Below, one piece after another: positions 8,454-17,266 of a stretch of DNA of 64,000 nt. Location of the stretch: NCBI RefSeq assembly GCF_005222485.1, contig NZ_CP029078.1:2818001-2882000 (forward strand). The letters are read 5' to 3'. The position numbers and the translations under genes are program-made. Each line of letters begins with the position of its first letter. Position 1 is the stretch's first letter. The notes below the pieces were generated by a model. It made no database searches. It was not told the DNA's origin and saw nothing but the letters and a program-made list of their open reading frames with translations. This DNA is from Streptomyces griseoviridis. Lineage in GTDB: Bacteria; Actinomycetota; Actinomycetes; Streptomycetales; Streptomycetaceae.

Positions 8454-8660
8454 GACGATCTCCCCCAGGGACAGGCTGTGCGGCTGCTGCGACGCCGTCG
8501 ACGCTACGGACCTGGCACCGCCGACGACATCCGGGCCACCGGCGGATCGAGGGTGGGGAAAACCCCCGAACACCCCGCCACCGACCCCGATACGGTGTGC
8601 CGCGCCCGCGCCCCGGCAAGGTAGGCTGTCCACTCGACCTGGGCGCGGAGCCCGGTCCCG

Positions 8661-8732
<72 letters not shown>

Positions 8733-8752
8733 CAGCATCGAGCAAGCAGGTC

Positions 8753-8790
8753 AGAGCCTCGGCGGCACATTTCCGCCGGGGCTCTTTCCT
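8753..8790 (+). terminator. tRNA terminator
   Basis: A 13-bp stem (8753-8765 with 8773-8785, one G-U) with a 7-nt loop, followed by TTCCTT. It sits 20 nt after the tRNA-Val gene. Confidence 0.8.
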
Positions 8791-8809
8791 TGCGCGCGGT
8801 GACCGCGGA

Positions 8810-9154
8810 TCACCGGTACTCCCGCATCAGCCTGCGGAGCGCCGCCCCGGTCGGGCAGTCGTCGATCGTCGCCTCGTCCCGACAGGGCTCGCAGCCGGGG
8901 GCGTGCGCGTACAGCGCGGCCAGGGCGGCGCGGGGGATCTCCCCACGGTGGGCGCGCGGGTACCAGGTCACCGGTTGCCCGGCGCGGACGGTGTCACGGC
9001 GGCCCAGATCGACGGCACCGGTCGTGGTGAGGGGGATCCCGCTGAAGACGCAGCGGGCACCGGCGCGCTGCTGGTCGGTCAGCCGGTCGGGCGCCGGAAC
9101 GTCGAGCAGGGCGAGCCCGCCGAGGACGTGGGTGCTCGTCGTGGTCTCGCCCAT
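8810..9154 (-). CDS. Small hypothetical protein paired with an XRE regulator
   Basis: A 114-residue soluble protein (MGETTTSTHVLGG...). It contains LTDQQRAGARCVFSGIPLTTTGAVDLG and a C-terminal APGCEPCRDEATIDDC segment, giving four cysteines that could bind metal or form disulfides. I recall homologues in Streptomyces next to helix-turn-helix regulators but know no function. ATG 9154 has GGAGG at good spacing; the open frame extends to 9232 without a Shine-Dalgarno. It lies 102 nt downstream of the XRE gene on the same strand, so the two probably form a regulator-partner pair. Confidence 0.7.
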   Translation of the reverse strand: MGETTTSTHVLGGLALLDVPAPDRLTDQQRAGARCVFSGIPLTTTGAVDLGRRDTVRAGQPVTWYPRAHRGEIPRAALAALYAHAPGCEPCRDEATIDDCPTGAALRRLMREYR

Positions 9155-9256
9155 GGTCAGGCCTCCGAAGCGGTCGGGTCGATCCGTCTCACACGGGTGA
9201 CCGTAGGGCCGACCGCGGGCGGGCAGGGGCACAGTTTGTGCCCTCAGCCGTCCAGC

Positions 9257-10507
9257 TCACGCCGCCAGCAGCCCCAGCTTCACCGCCAGTTCCGACGCCC
9301 TTCGACGCCGGGCCGGACTCTTCGCCTCCGTCTGCTCCCAGACGATCCTCTTCGCGTAGCCGTTGTAGCGGATCGTCTCGGGCGCGGCCTCGTGCGCCTG
9401 CGCCAGCGTCGCCAGCGCGACGTCCGGCTGCCCGTCGAGGTGGTAGCCGCGTGCCGCCTCGATCCGGTGCCGGGCCCGGCGCGGCCGTGACGGGATCACC
9501 AGGTTGTCCGCCGCCGCTGCCTGCCGCACCGACTCGCCGCCCTGGTGGAGCTCCACCGCCACGGTCACCGCGTGCGCGCCCATGATGGCCCGGCCGAAGC
9601 TGGTGACGGGGTGGTAGTAGCTGGGCGGCAGACGGTCCGCCATGGTCCGCGCCTCGTCCCAGTACCTCCACGCCGTGCCCGTCTCGCCGCGGCGGGCCGC
9701 CGTGTAGCCGGCCTCGAAGGTGAGGGCGCCGACGATGGCGAGGACGTCGTCGTCGGCGTCCGGCAGGAGCGGGGTCAGCAGCTCCAGGGTGCCGAGGTTG
9801 AGCGCGTCGGCCGCGTCATGGTGCGCGGGCCCGGCGTCACGGTGGGCCTGGACGGCCAGCCAGGCGGCGACGCCGAGGGTGTGCGGGTCCTCCGACTCCT
9901 GGGCGGCGACGAGCCCGCGTTCGGCGACGCGCCACAGCAGGGCGGCGTCGGGCTGGTAGGCGACGAAGAACTGCGACAGGGAGTACACCTCGGCGAGGCG
10001 GGCCTGGGCCGCGCGCCGGTCGGCTGCCGTGTCCGCCTGCCGGACGGCGAGTTGGGCGTCGCGGATCAGGTCCGGCAGCAGGGCGCCGATGACGTCGCGG
10101 TGGTGGGGCGCCGAGTGGCGGGCGGCCCACGCGCGCGCGAGGCGGGCGTCGAGGTGCTCGACGGGAGGCGCTTCGCGGGGATCGCTGAGGGTGAACGCGT
10201 CGACGGCGGCCTTGACGGCGGCGAGGCGTGGGTGGCCAGGGCCGGTGAACAGGTCGACGTGCACGGACTGGTCACCGGTGAGGTCGGCCAGGTCGCGGAC
10301 GCGGAGGATCTCGGCGAAGCGGAGGATCACTTCCAGCTTCGGGGTCTTGAGACGTCCGGTCTCGACGGCCTTGAGCCAGGAGCCTGTGCGGCCCATGAGT
10401 CCGCCGAGCTGCTCGCGGGTCAGACCGCGGCGGGTGCGCAGGATCTGGAGCCGCTGGCCGAAGACGAGCGGGTCGGTGTACGGGTCGGGGGTGGCGTCAG
10501 ATGGCAC
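9257..10507 (-). CDS. XRE family transcriptional regulator with TPR-like C-terminus
   Basis: A 416-residue protein. Residues 13-70 (FGQRLQILRTRRGLTREQLGGLMGRTGSWLKAVETGR) are a canonical XRE helix-turn-helix. The remaining 330 residues are Ala/Leu-rich helical repeats resembling the TPR-like domain of streptomycete pleiotropic regulators. This class often works with small downstream partner proteins. The start is GTG 10507, with only a weak GGGGCGAG upstream. Confidence 0.85.
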   Translation of the reverse strand: MPSDATPDPYTDPLVFGQRLQILRTRRGLTREQLGGLMGRTGSWLKAVETGRLKTPKLEVILRFAEILRVRDLADLTGDQSVHVDLFTGPGHPRLAAVKAAVDAFTLSDPREAPPVEHLDARLARAWAARHSAPHHRDVIGALLPDLIRDAQLAVRQADTAADRRAAQARLAEVYSLSQFFVAYQPDAALLWRVAERGLVAAQESEDPHTLGVAAWLAVQAHRDAGPAHHDAADALNLGTLELLTPLLPDADDDVLAIVGALTFEAGYTAARRGETGTAWRYWDEARTMADRLPPSYYHPVTSFGRAIMGAHAVTVAVELHQGGESVRQAAAADNLVIPSRPRRARHRIEAARGYHLDGQPDVALATLAQAHEAAPETIRYNGYAKRIVWEQTEAKSPARRRRASELAVKLGLLAA

Positions 10508-10588
10508 GGTCTCGCCCCAATCTCTGGACAGGTCGCACTGTCAGGTTAGGGGGCGGGGCCTTGTCCGTGGGCGGCCCGGGATCGGCCG

Positions 10589-10619
10589 GGCCCCTCACCG
10601 ATCCCGTGAGGGGCCTTTT
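10589..10619. terminator. Terminator of the Ter metabolite operon
   Basis: A perfect 10-bp stem (10589-10598 with 10606-10615), 7-nt loop and TTTT on the plus strand. It lies about 55 nt beyond the HAD gene stop (minus strand) and upstream of the XRE gene. It can act as a bidirectional terminator. Confidence 0.7.
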
Positions 10620-10671
10620 CCGTCGGCTCGTCGACGTTGGCTCGTCGACGTGTCCCGCGGGGCTCGGACGG

Positions 10672-11505
10672 TCAGCCCGTGCGGGTATCCGTGCGGGCCG
10701 GCTCCCGGGCGGCCGTCAGGAACTCGCGCAGGATGCGCTCCCCCGCCAGCACGCCGCGTTCCGGTAGCGCCGTCACGCCGGGGGCGGTCCACTCGGCCTC
10801 GGCGAGTTCGCCGTGGGCGGGGCGCCAGGCGCGGTCGGTGGCCGCCAGCAGGTCGGCGTCCAGGAGGGAGTCGCCCGCCGAGAGGGTGCGGTGGGCGCCG
10901 GTGCGCTCGGCGATCTCCCGCATCGCGGCGCTCTTCGTCAGCGGCTTCGGGACGGCGTAGATCTTGCGGCCCTGGAGGGACACCGACCAGCCGCGGCCGT
11001 CCGCCCACGCGGCGAGCTCCCCCACCCACTCCTCGGGGAGCAGTTCGCGCTCCACGACGAGGTACGCGAACAGGTCCTCGGCGACCCGCTGCTTGCGCAC
11101 CCACGCCGGGTCGGCGGTGGCCAGCAGATGGTCCGTGACCTCCGCGAGCGGCGCGCACCTGGCGGCCAGCCGTGCGGTGACACCCGCGTGCCAGTCGGGG
11201 TCGGAGACGCCGTCCACCAGCAGGTGGCCGCCGTTCGCGCAGATCGCGTACCTCGGCTCGGGGCCCGGCAGGTTGATGCGCTGGTACTGCTTGCGGGTCC
11301 TGGTCGTGGTCGGCACGAAGACGGCCGCGTCGCCGAGTGCGCCCAGCAGGGCGGCCGACGTCTCCGTCATGAAGGACAGCGGTCTGCTCTCGTGCACCTC
11401 CACGCAGAGCAGCCGGGGCGCCCGCGCGTCCGGCATGGTCAGCGCGAGGGCCGCCGCCGAGTAGATGAGCGTGCGGTCGAGGTCGCTCGCCACCAGCACC
11501 GGCAT
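10672..11505 (-). CDS. HAD family hydrolase of the Ter module
   Basis: A 277-residue HAD-superfamily protein with motif I SDLDRTLIY (Asp8 nucleophile, Asp10) and a later ...LSAGDSLLDADLL block providing the acidic motif IV (GDSxxD), with a cap between. It resembles the Cof/MPGP-type HADs found with Ter-linked PRTase/StiP genes. Established comparative genomics (Ter-dependent stress systems) predicts such HADs take part in making a nucleoside-like metabolite. The start ATG 11505 shares its A with the TGA of the upstream gene, so translation is coupled. It is the last gene of a three-gene operon. Confidence 0.85.
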   Translation of the reverse strand: MPVLVASDLDRTLIYSAAALALTMPDARAPRLLCVEVHESRPLSFMTETSAALLGALGDAAVFVPTTTRTRKQYQRINLPGPEPRYAICANGGHLLVDGVSDPDWHAGVTARLAARCAPLAEVTDHLLATADPAWVRKQRVAEDLFAYLVVERELLPEEWVGELAAWADGRGWSVSLQGRKIYAVPKPLTKSAAMREIAERTGAHRTLSAGDSLLDADLLAATDRAWRPAHGELAEAEWTAPGVTALPERGVLAGERILREFLTAAREPARTDTRTG

Positions 11506-14228
11506 CAGACCGCCACCGCCCTGCCGTCGGCGCCGGTCGCGCCGCGGGTGAACCGGGGGTGGATCAACCCGACGCAGCTGTACGGGAGTTCGTCGACCTC
11601 CTCGACCGGCACACCGCGCTGTTCGGCGAGCAGCCGCACATGGTCGAGGTCGGCGCCCGCCCCGGCCCGCGCCAGGATCTTCCACGGCACCCGGCGCAGC
11701 AGCACCCGGGTGGTCTCGCCGACGCCCGGCTTGACGAGGTTGACGTCGTGGATGCCGTACTCCTCGCTGATGCGTTCCACCGCCGCCCAACCCTCCCAGG
11801 TGGGGGCGCGGTCGGCGCCGAGAAGCTCCTTCGCCTGGGCGTCGACGGCGTCGGCGACCTCGGGGAAGCGCGCCGCGACGGCGTCGAGGAAGTCCGACGA
11901 GACGTCGGCGCCCGCGAGTTCGCGGTAGAACTTGGCGCCGTGGAAGTCGTGCGGGCCGACCAGGTCGGCGCGCAGGACGGTGCGCGAGATCAGCCCGGAC
12001 ACCGTCGAGTTGAGGCACGCCGACGGGATGAGGAAGTCCTCGCGGGTGCCGTACGTGCGCACGCAGGCGCCGGGGTCGGCGAGCACCGCGATCTCCGGGT
12101 CGAAGCCGGTGATGCCCTCGGCGGCCTCGAACTCCTGGATGGCGTCGGCGAGTTCACGGGTGATGGCGCCCTTGCCCGTCCAGCCGTCGACGAACACGAC
12201 GTCGGCCGGGTCGTGGTGGGCGGCCAGCCAGCGCAGCGCGTTGGCGTCGATGCCCCGGCCGCGCACGATGGAGACGGCGTAGTGCGGCAGTTCGAGACCG
12301 TGCCGGAAACGGGCCCAGCGGCGCATCAGGACGCCGACCGGGGTGCCGGCGCGGGCCAGCGAGACCAGCACGGGGCGCGGCGAGCGTTCCGCGAGGACCA
12401 CCTCGGTGACCGCGCCGACCGCCCGCGCGATGCGGCTCGCGGAGGAGTGCAGCGCCGCCTGGAACAGCTGCTGGTAGTGCTCGCTCGGCTGGTACTCCAC
12501 CGGCAGCGACTCCGCGTAGTGCGCGCCGCCGCTCTGCACGGCCTCCTCGCGCTCCTCCGTCGGCGCCTCCAGGGTGATGCCCGAGAGGTCCTGGAGCAGC
12601 CAGCCGACCTCGTCCGGCGCGTAGGAGGAGAAGGCGGGGCCGCGGAGGGGCTCGGGCAGCATGGCGGGTCTCTCTCCAGGGGGAGCGGCGACGTACAGGG
12701 GCGCGGGGACGTACGAGGGGACCACCGCGAGCAGGACGTGCGGCGTGTGCTCGGCGAGCCGGGCGGGCAGCCCGTCGGGCGCGCGCAGCGCGGGGGTGTC
12801 GGCGGTCGAGTCGACGACGGCGACGACGGCGTCGAAGCCGGCGCCCGCGACGTTGTACGCGTACCGCTCGCCGGGGCCGTCGGCCGGGTCGTCGTGGGCC
12901 GGGAAGGCGAGGCGGGTGCGTATCGCGTAACCGGGGTCGTCGACGGCGAGGACGGGTGAGCGGGTGGTGGTGGAGTAGCGGACCTCCGCCTCGACGACCT
13001 GCTCCAGCTCGCGGGCGAGGCGCAGCGGGGCGTACATCAGCTCCTCGAAGCCGAGGACGAGGACGCGGCGGGCGTCGGCGGGCAGCGCCTCCGCGAGGCG
13101 GGCGGCCATCGCGGGCAGCGCGTGCTCCAGGCGGGCGCGGTGGGCGGGGGTGAAGCCGTGCCGGCCGCCGTCGGGGAGGCCCTGCGGCCAGCGGAGGTCG
13201 ACGCGGTCTATTCGGCCGGGGGTGGCGGGGGTGGTGGTCGTCGGGTGCGGGCCGGTGGGGGCTGGTCGCGCAGTTCGCCGCGCCCCTGGGTGGGTGGCGG
13301 CCTGGTCGGTCGAGATGTCGGCCGGAGACTGCGCCCCTGGGAGGGTGGCCGCCTGGTCGGTCGAGATGTCGGCCGGAGTCTGCGCCCCTGGGTGGGTGGC
13401 GGCCTCGTCGGTCGGGACGTCGGCCGGAGACTGCGCCCCTGGGAGGGTGGCCGCCTGGTCGGTCGAGGCGTGCTCCCCCGTTTCCGCGGTAGCCGCGCTC
13501 ACGTTCCTCGGTTCGTGTTCCGTGACCAGGCGTTGGCCCTTCTCCAGGACCCCCTCCGGGAGCCTCACCGTGCCGGAGGCCGCCGTCACCAGGTCGACCC
13601 TCGCGCCGATCTCGCGGGCGAACACGTCGAGGCGGCCCGCGTCCTCGGGTGAGCGCATGTCGACCAGCGCGACCACCACATAGCGGCGGCGCGGATAGCG
13701 TTCGTGCAGGTCGCGGATGGTGTTGAGGACCGTGTTGCCGGTGGAGAACTCGTCGTCGACCAGGACCAGCGGTCCGTCGCCGACCAGCAGGGCCGGGTCC
13801 TCGGGCAGCAGCAGGTGGGACGTGGCGTGCGAGTGGGACTCCTCGAAGCCGCCCGCCGCGGCCACGCCGGGCACCGGGCGGCGGGTGGAGTGGAGGTAGG
13901 GGGCGACCGCGAGGCCGTCGGCGACCGAGTGGCCGAGGCCGGTCGCCGTCTCCGCGTAGCCGAGGACGACGGCGGCGCCGGCGTCGTCGTCGCCGAGCAG
14001 CTCGCGCACCCGGCGGCCGAGGGTGAAGCCGTAGCCGTAGACCACGGACGGCGCCTGCGGCACGTGTTTGCCCAGCACGTTCGACACCAGCAGGTGCGCG
14101 CGTTTGGGGTTGCGGCGGAGGGCGAGGCCGAGCAGCTCGGTCAGCCGGTCGTCGCCCACCAGCTCGATGCCGAGGCGCTCGGTGACCCAGCTGCCGGACC
14201 AGACCCGGTTGGTTCCTGCGATGTTCAT
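11505..14228 (-). CDS. PRTase_2-TRSP-StiP fusion protein (Ter-linked)
   Basis: A 907-residue fusion. Residues 30-235 form a phosphoribosyltransferase-like domain with the PRPP loop VLVDDEFSTGNT (155-166). Residues 340-545 match the TRSP region. Residues 545-850 match StiP, with LVSLARAGTPVGVLMRRW, a second PRTase-like loop VFVDGWTGKGAI near 674, and LNSTVSGLISRT. The last 60 residues (ARAGAGADLDHVRLLAEQRGV) look like a Pelota/L7Ae RNA-binding unit. Family names are recalled (PF15609, PF12500, PF11202, PF15608). The domains are often separate genes elsewhere. Residues 250-340 are a low-complexity linker built from a 17-residue repeat. It starts 23 nt after the CitE-like gene, with AGGGA upstream. 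Confidence 0.85.
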   Translation of the reverse strand: MNIAGTNRVWSGSWVTERLGIELVGDDRLTELLGLALRRNPKRAHLLVSNVLGKHVPQAPSVVYGYGFTLGRRVRELLGDDDAGAAVVLGYAETATGLGHSVADGLAVAPYLHSTRRPVPGVAAAGGFEESHSHATSHLLLPEDPALLVGDGPLVLVDDEFSTGNTVLNTIRDLHERYPRRRYVVVALVDMRSPEDAGRLDVFAREIGARVDLVTAASGTVRLPEGVLEKGQRLVTEHEPRNVSAATAETGEHASTDQAATLPGAQSPADVPTDEAATHPGAQTPADISTDQAATLPGAQSPADISTDQAATHPGARRTARPAPTGPHPTTTTPATPGRIDRVDLRWPQGLPDGGRHGFTPAHRARLEHALPAMAARLAEALPADARRVLVLGFEELMYAPLRLARELEQVVEAEVRYSTTTRSPVLAVDDPGYAIRTRLAFPAHDDPADGPGERYAYNVAGAGFDAVVAVVDSTADTPALRAPDGLPARLAEHTPHVLLAVVPSYVPAPLYVAAPPGERPAMLPEPLRGPAFSSYAPDEVGWLLQDLSGITLEAPTEEREEAVQSGGAHYAESLPVEYQPSEHYQQLFQAALHSSASRIARAVGAVTEVVLAERSPRPVLVSLARAGTPVGVLMRRWARFRHGLELPHYAVSIVRGRGIDANALRWLAAHHDPADVVFVDGWTGKGAITRELADAIQEFEAAEGITGFDPEIAVLADPGACVRTYGTREDFLIPSACLNSTVSGLISRTVLRADLVGPHDFHGAKFYRELAGADVSSDFLDAVAARFPEVADAVDAQAKELLGADRAPTWEGWAAVERISEEYGIHDVNLVKPGVGETTRVLLRRVPWKILARAGAGADLDHVRLLAEQRGVPVEEVDELPYSCVGLIHPRFTRGATGADGRAVAV
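13264..13288. repeat. Dispersed Streptomyces repeat captured in a coding linker
   Basis: The sequence GTCGCGCAGTTCGCCGCGCC and the following CCTG match, with one change, the dispersed streptomycete element normally seen between genes (compare 38331-38357). Here it is translated in frame within the linker of the PRTase-StiP fusion (PGARRTARPAP). Confidence 0.6.
13283..13471. repeat. 51-bp in-frame tandem repeat (linker VNTR)
   Basis: Three full 51-bp units start at 13283, 13334 and 13385, and a fourth, truncated unit starts at 13436. Each encodes a 17-residue repeat of the type PGAQSPADISTDQAATL in the fusion-protein linker. The period is a multiple of three, so copy-number change keeps the frame. 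Confidence 0.9.
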
Positions 14229-14251
14229 GCGTCCCTAGGAGGTGGTGAGGC

Positions 14252-15418
14252 TCAGCCGGGTATGCCGGCGGCGAGCAGGTCGACGAAGCTGACGTCCTCG
14301 CGTGCCACGCCGAAGACCTCGGCGCGCAGCATGGTCCGCTCGGCCCACGCCCGGTGCGGCTTCACCTCGTTCATCTTGTTCGTGTACGCCGACCTGAGCA
14401 CGCCCCCGCCGCCGCGCTCGGGCCGCAGGATGTCCGCCGCGTCGCAGAACTCCTCGTGGCTGACCACGGACAGCGCGTGCACGGGCAGGACGTGGGAGGG
14501 GTGGATGCAGGTCTTGCCGGTCAGGCCGTTGGCCTGGTCGAGGGAGATCTCCCGCAGGAGGCCGTCCATGGCGTGCTCGATCAGCTTCATGCGCAGCTCG
14601 ACGGCCTGCCCTTCGAGGAAGGGGCTGTTGCGCAGCATCGGCTTGAACATGCGTTCGGGTACCCGGAAGTACTCCCAGACCGGTCCGGTGACGGTGAAGC
14701 CGGTGCCGTCGGCGCGGCCCAGCATGTTGACGACGTCGGAGATGACGGACGCGACGACCTGGACGTCGTAGGCCGTCATGTCGGGGGCCCGGCGCAGGCC
14801 GTAGGAGGAGCAGAAGTCGGTGACGCCGAGGCGCAGCGCGAGGACCCGGTCGCGGTACTTGTCGACGGCGCGGGCGATGCCCTCCAGGGTCTCCACCCGG
14901 GACTCGCGGTAGAGCAGCTCGGGGGACTCCAGGACGGGCATGCCGAAGAGGCGCTGCCCGCTGGAGGTCTCGGCGCAGGCGAGGGCTTCCAGGAACGGGA
15001 TGCCGCGCTCCTCGGTGAACTTCGGGAACACGAACCCGGACAGCAGCCGGACGTCGCGGCCGAGGCGGGCCACCAGGTCGGGGATCTGCTCGGGGGTGCG
15101 GACCCGGATGAACAGCAGCGGGAGGTCGGCGCCCGGACGGGCGGCGAGGTCGGCGAACTGGCGGACGAGGTTCTCCTCGCCCGCGGGCACGTCCGCGTCG
15201 TCGATCGAGTCCTCCAGGCACAGCACCATCGAGACCACGCCCAGCTCGGCCTGTTTGACGATGTCGTCGGCGAGCCGGGGGCGGGTGGCGGGGCTGTAGA
15301 GCGTGGCGCCCAGGGCGGCGGCGAGCAGCCTGGCCGGGGAGTCGGTGCCGAAGGCGCACGGCTCCTGGTGGAAGAGGCGCTGTCTCACCTCAGGGGCGAT
15401 GTGCCCGAAATGACGCAT
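14252..15418 (-). CDS. CitE-like HpcH/HpaI aldolase/citrate lyase family protein
   Basis: A 388-residue TIM-barrel lyase (MRHFGHIAPEVRQRLFHQEP...). Conserved features include VVSMVLCLEDSIDD, FIRVRTPEQI, SGFVFPKF, GMPVLESPELLYRE, the metal and substrate segment LRLGVTDFCSSYGLRR, and TCIHPSHV. It belongs to the CitE/HpcH family, in the subgroup associated with TerD, PRTase and HAD genes. The predicted role is C-C bond chemistry in a Ter-linked metabolite pathway (family inference). ATG 15418 has AGGGGAG 5 nt away. It is the first gene of the operon and divergent from a terD-like gene. Confidence 0.88.
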   Translation of the reverse strand: MRHFGHIAPEVRQRLFHQEPCAFGTDSPARLLAAALGATLYSPATRPRLADDIVKQAELGVVSMVLCLEDSIDDADVPAGEENLVRQFADLAARPGADLPLLFIRVRTPEQIPDLVARLGRDVRLLSGFVFPKFTEERGIPFLEALACAETSSGQRLFGMPVLESPELLYRESRVETLEGIARAVDKYRDRVLALRLGVTDFCSSYGLRRAPDMTAYDVQVVASVISDVVNMLGRADGTGFTVTGPVWEYFRVPERMFKPMLRNSPFLEGQAVELRMKLIEHAMDGLLREISLDQANGLTGKTCIHPSHVLPVHALSVVSHEEFCDAADILRPERGGGGVLRSAYTNKMNEVKPHRAWAERTMLRAEVFGVAREDVSFVDLLAAGIPG

Positions 15419-15589
15419 GAGGCTCCCCTGTGGTGCGTGATCGGTCTGTGGATCGGGTGATAGGTGGCCGGTAATAGTACGTAGAGACCGGTGTCCGGAG
15501 TTCCCGCAGGGCATGAATTTCTGGTAACCCGGCTGTGTCGGCGCCTGTCCGACCGGCCGTGGCGGGGCCCGCGGCTGCCGCACCCCGCG

Positions 15590-15619
15590 TTGTCGTGGCC
15601 AGGACGGAGAGGGCAGGAT
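15590..15619 (+). promoter_or_regulatory. Housekeeping-type leaderless promoter of the terD-like gene
   Basis: TTGTCG (15590-15595), an 18-bp spacer and CAGGAT (15614-15619) lie 6 nt before ATG 15626. The spacing predicts that transcription starts at the start codon. Confidence 0.6.
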
Positions 15620-15625
15620 GACCGC

Positions 15626-16384
15626 ATGACGCACGCGATGCTGAAGGGGTCGAACGTCCCGCTGGAGGCGACCACGGTCCGCGCCGTGCTGCGCTGGACG
15701 CCGGGGCAGGGGGTTCCCGACGTGGACGCCTCCGCGCTGCTGCTCGGCCCCGACGGTCGGGTGCGCGCCGACGAGGACTTCGTCTTCTACAACCAGCCCC
15801 GGCACCCGTCCGGGAAGGTCTGGTGGCTCGGCAAGAAGCGGGTCTCCGAGGGTCCCACCGACACGATCCAGACAGATCTGGCGGGGGTCGAGCCGGAGGT
15901 GAGCCAGATCCTGCTGGTCGCCTCGGCGGAGGACGTCACCTTCGACCGCGTACCCGGGCTGCGCATCCTGCTGTACGACGCGGCGGTCGCGGACGCGGAA
16001 CCGCTGGCGTACTTCGACGTCGCCCCGCAGACCGGCCAGGAGACGGCGCTGATCTGCGGCGAGCTGTACCGGCGCGGCGAGGGCTGGAAGTTCCGCGCGC
16101 TCGGCGAGGGCTACACCAACGGTCTGAAGGGCCTGGCGACGGACTACGGCATCACGGTGGACGAGACGGACTCGCCCAGCCCGGAGATCTCGCACCCGCT
16201 GCCGCCCGAGCAGCCCCCGGCCTTCCCGACCCAGCCGGCCTACGGGTACCCGCAGCCGGCCCCGCAGCCGACGTACGGCTACCCCCAGCAGCAGTCGGGA
16301 TACGGCTACCCGCCGCCGGTGTCCCCGCCCCTCGACCCGGACTTCCGGCTGCCTCCGCAGGGACCGCAGTTCATCCGGGTCTAG
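15626..16384 (+). CDS. Divergent TerD-family protein with Tyr/Pro-rich tail
   Basis: A 252-residue protein. Residues 1-185 are a TerD domain: [65 protein letters not shown]. The acidic [12 protein letters not shown] loop that binds calcium in canonical TerD proteins is replaced by [16 protein letters not shown], so calcium binding is probably lost. Residues 186-252 are disordered, with repeated YGYPQ/YGYPPP motifs. It is divergent from the CitE-like operon and convergent with the TerA-like gene. The ATG is leaderless. ATG 15638 is an alternative start. Confidence 0.85.
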   Translation: MTHAMLKGSNVPLEATTVRAVLRWTPGQGVPDVDASALLLGPDGRVRADEDFVFYNQPRHPSGKVWWLGKKRVSEGPTDTIQTDLAGVEPEVSQILLVASAEDVTFDRVPGLRILLYDAAVADAEPLAYFDVAPQTGQETALICGELYRRGEGWKFRALGEGYTNGLKGLATDYGITVDETDSPSPEISHPLPPEQPPAFPTQPAYGYPQPAPQPTYGYPQQQSGYGYPPPVSPPLDPDFRLPPQGPQFIRV

Positions 16385-16429
16385 CACCGGACTCGGAACG
16401 CCGTCACAACCGTCCGGCCCTGGGGCGCG

Positions 16430-17170
16430 TCACGTCTTCTCCGACTTGGTCTTGTAGCCGCGGCCCCACTGGAGGCCCCAGCCGTAGAGGCGGTCGAGTT
16501 CGGCCTGGAAGCCGTAGACGAACCGGACCTCGCGGCGGACCATCAGTTCGCCCTTGACGTTCTCGATCAGCACCACCGCGCAGGAGCGGGCCTGCGGGTG
16601 GCGTTCGTCGAGGCCGATCTCTATCCGGGGGCCGTTGCTGGGGTAGAGGGTGACGATCGCGTGGGTGCGGTCGAAGGCCGGTGTCTGGTCGTAGATGTAG
16701 ACGAAGACCAGCAGCCTCTTGATGGCGTCCCGGTGGTCGAGGTTGATGTACATGGTCTCGCCCGACGCCGATCCGAACCGGTCGTCGCCGCTGAGCTTGA
16801 CGTAGGGCGGTTCGTTGACGTCGCCGAGGTAGCCGCCGAGCGGCTGGACGACCCCGCGGGTGCCGTCCTGGAGTTCGTAGAGGCAGCCGAGGTCGAGGTC
16901 GACGTTGACCATGCTCTGGCTGTGTCCGACGACCTCGGGTGGCTTGAGCGCCTTGAAGGGGTGGCGCAGCAGGCTCTCGCGCGGCATGGCCCCGAAGTCG
17001 GAGGTCCGCATCCGCCAGGTGAGGTTGACCCGGAGGTTGCCGGTCGCGGCGCCCTGCTTGTTCAGGGACACCTGGTGGTGCCGTTTGGTGAGTTCGATCG
17101 CGTTGCTCGCGGCGCTGCCCGAGTCGAATTCGCTCTCGCGGCCCCGCCAGAGTCCGTCCAAGAAGCCCAT
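16430..17170 (-). CDS. TerA-like tellurium resistance protein
   Basis: A 246-residue protein (MGFLDGLWRGRESEFDSGS...) with a TerD-fold core: VNVDLDLGCLYELQDGTRGVVQPLG, GDDRFGSASGETMYINLDHRDAIKRLLVFVYIYD, VLIENVKGELMVRREVRFVYGFQAELDRLYGWGLQWGRGYK. This resembles the C-terminal domain of TerA and its streptomycete short forms. Such proteins belong to membrane-associated Ter stress complexes. The ATG has a GGGGGC Shine-Dalgarno. It is transcribed away from the DUF475 terminator and ends 45 nt from the convergent TerD-like gene. Confidence 0.8.
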   Translation of the reverse strand: MGFLDGLWRGRESEFDSGSAASNAIELTKRHHQVSLNKQGAATGNLRVNLTWRMRTSDFGAMPRESLLRHPFKALKPPEVVGHSQSMVNVDLDLGCLYELQDGTRGVVQPLGGYLGDVNEPPYVKLSGDDRFGSASGETMYINLDHRDAIKRLLVFVYIYDQTPAFDRTHAIVTLYPSNGPRIEIGLDERHPQARSCAVVLIENVKGELMVRREVRFVYGFQAELDRLYGWGLQWGRGYKTKSEKT

Positions 17171-17209
17171 TGCCGCCCCCACAGTCACCCAGATGCACAG
17201 AAAGACCAG

Positions 17210-17239
17210 GCGGGGCGGCCGGAGGACCGGCCGCCCCGC
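17210..17239. terminator. Terminator of the DUF475 gene
   Basis: A perfect 13-bp stem (17210-17222 with 17227-17239) with tetraloop AGGA. It starts 28 nt beyond the DUF475 stop codon and precedes the TerA-like gene. Confidence 0.8.
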
Positions 17240-17266
17240 ACAGAGCGTTCCTCAAGCCGAGGCGCG

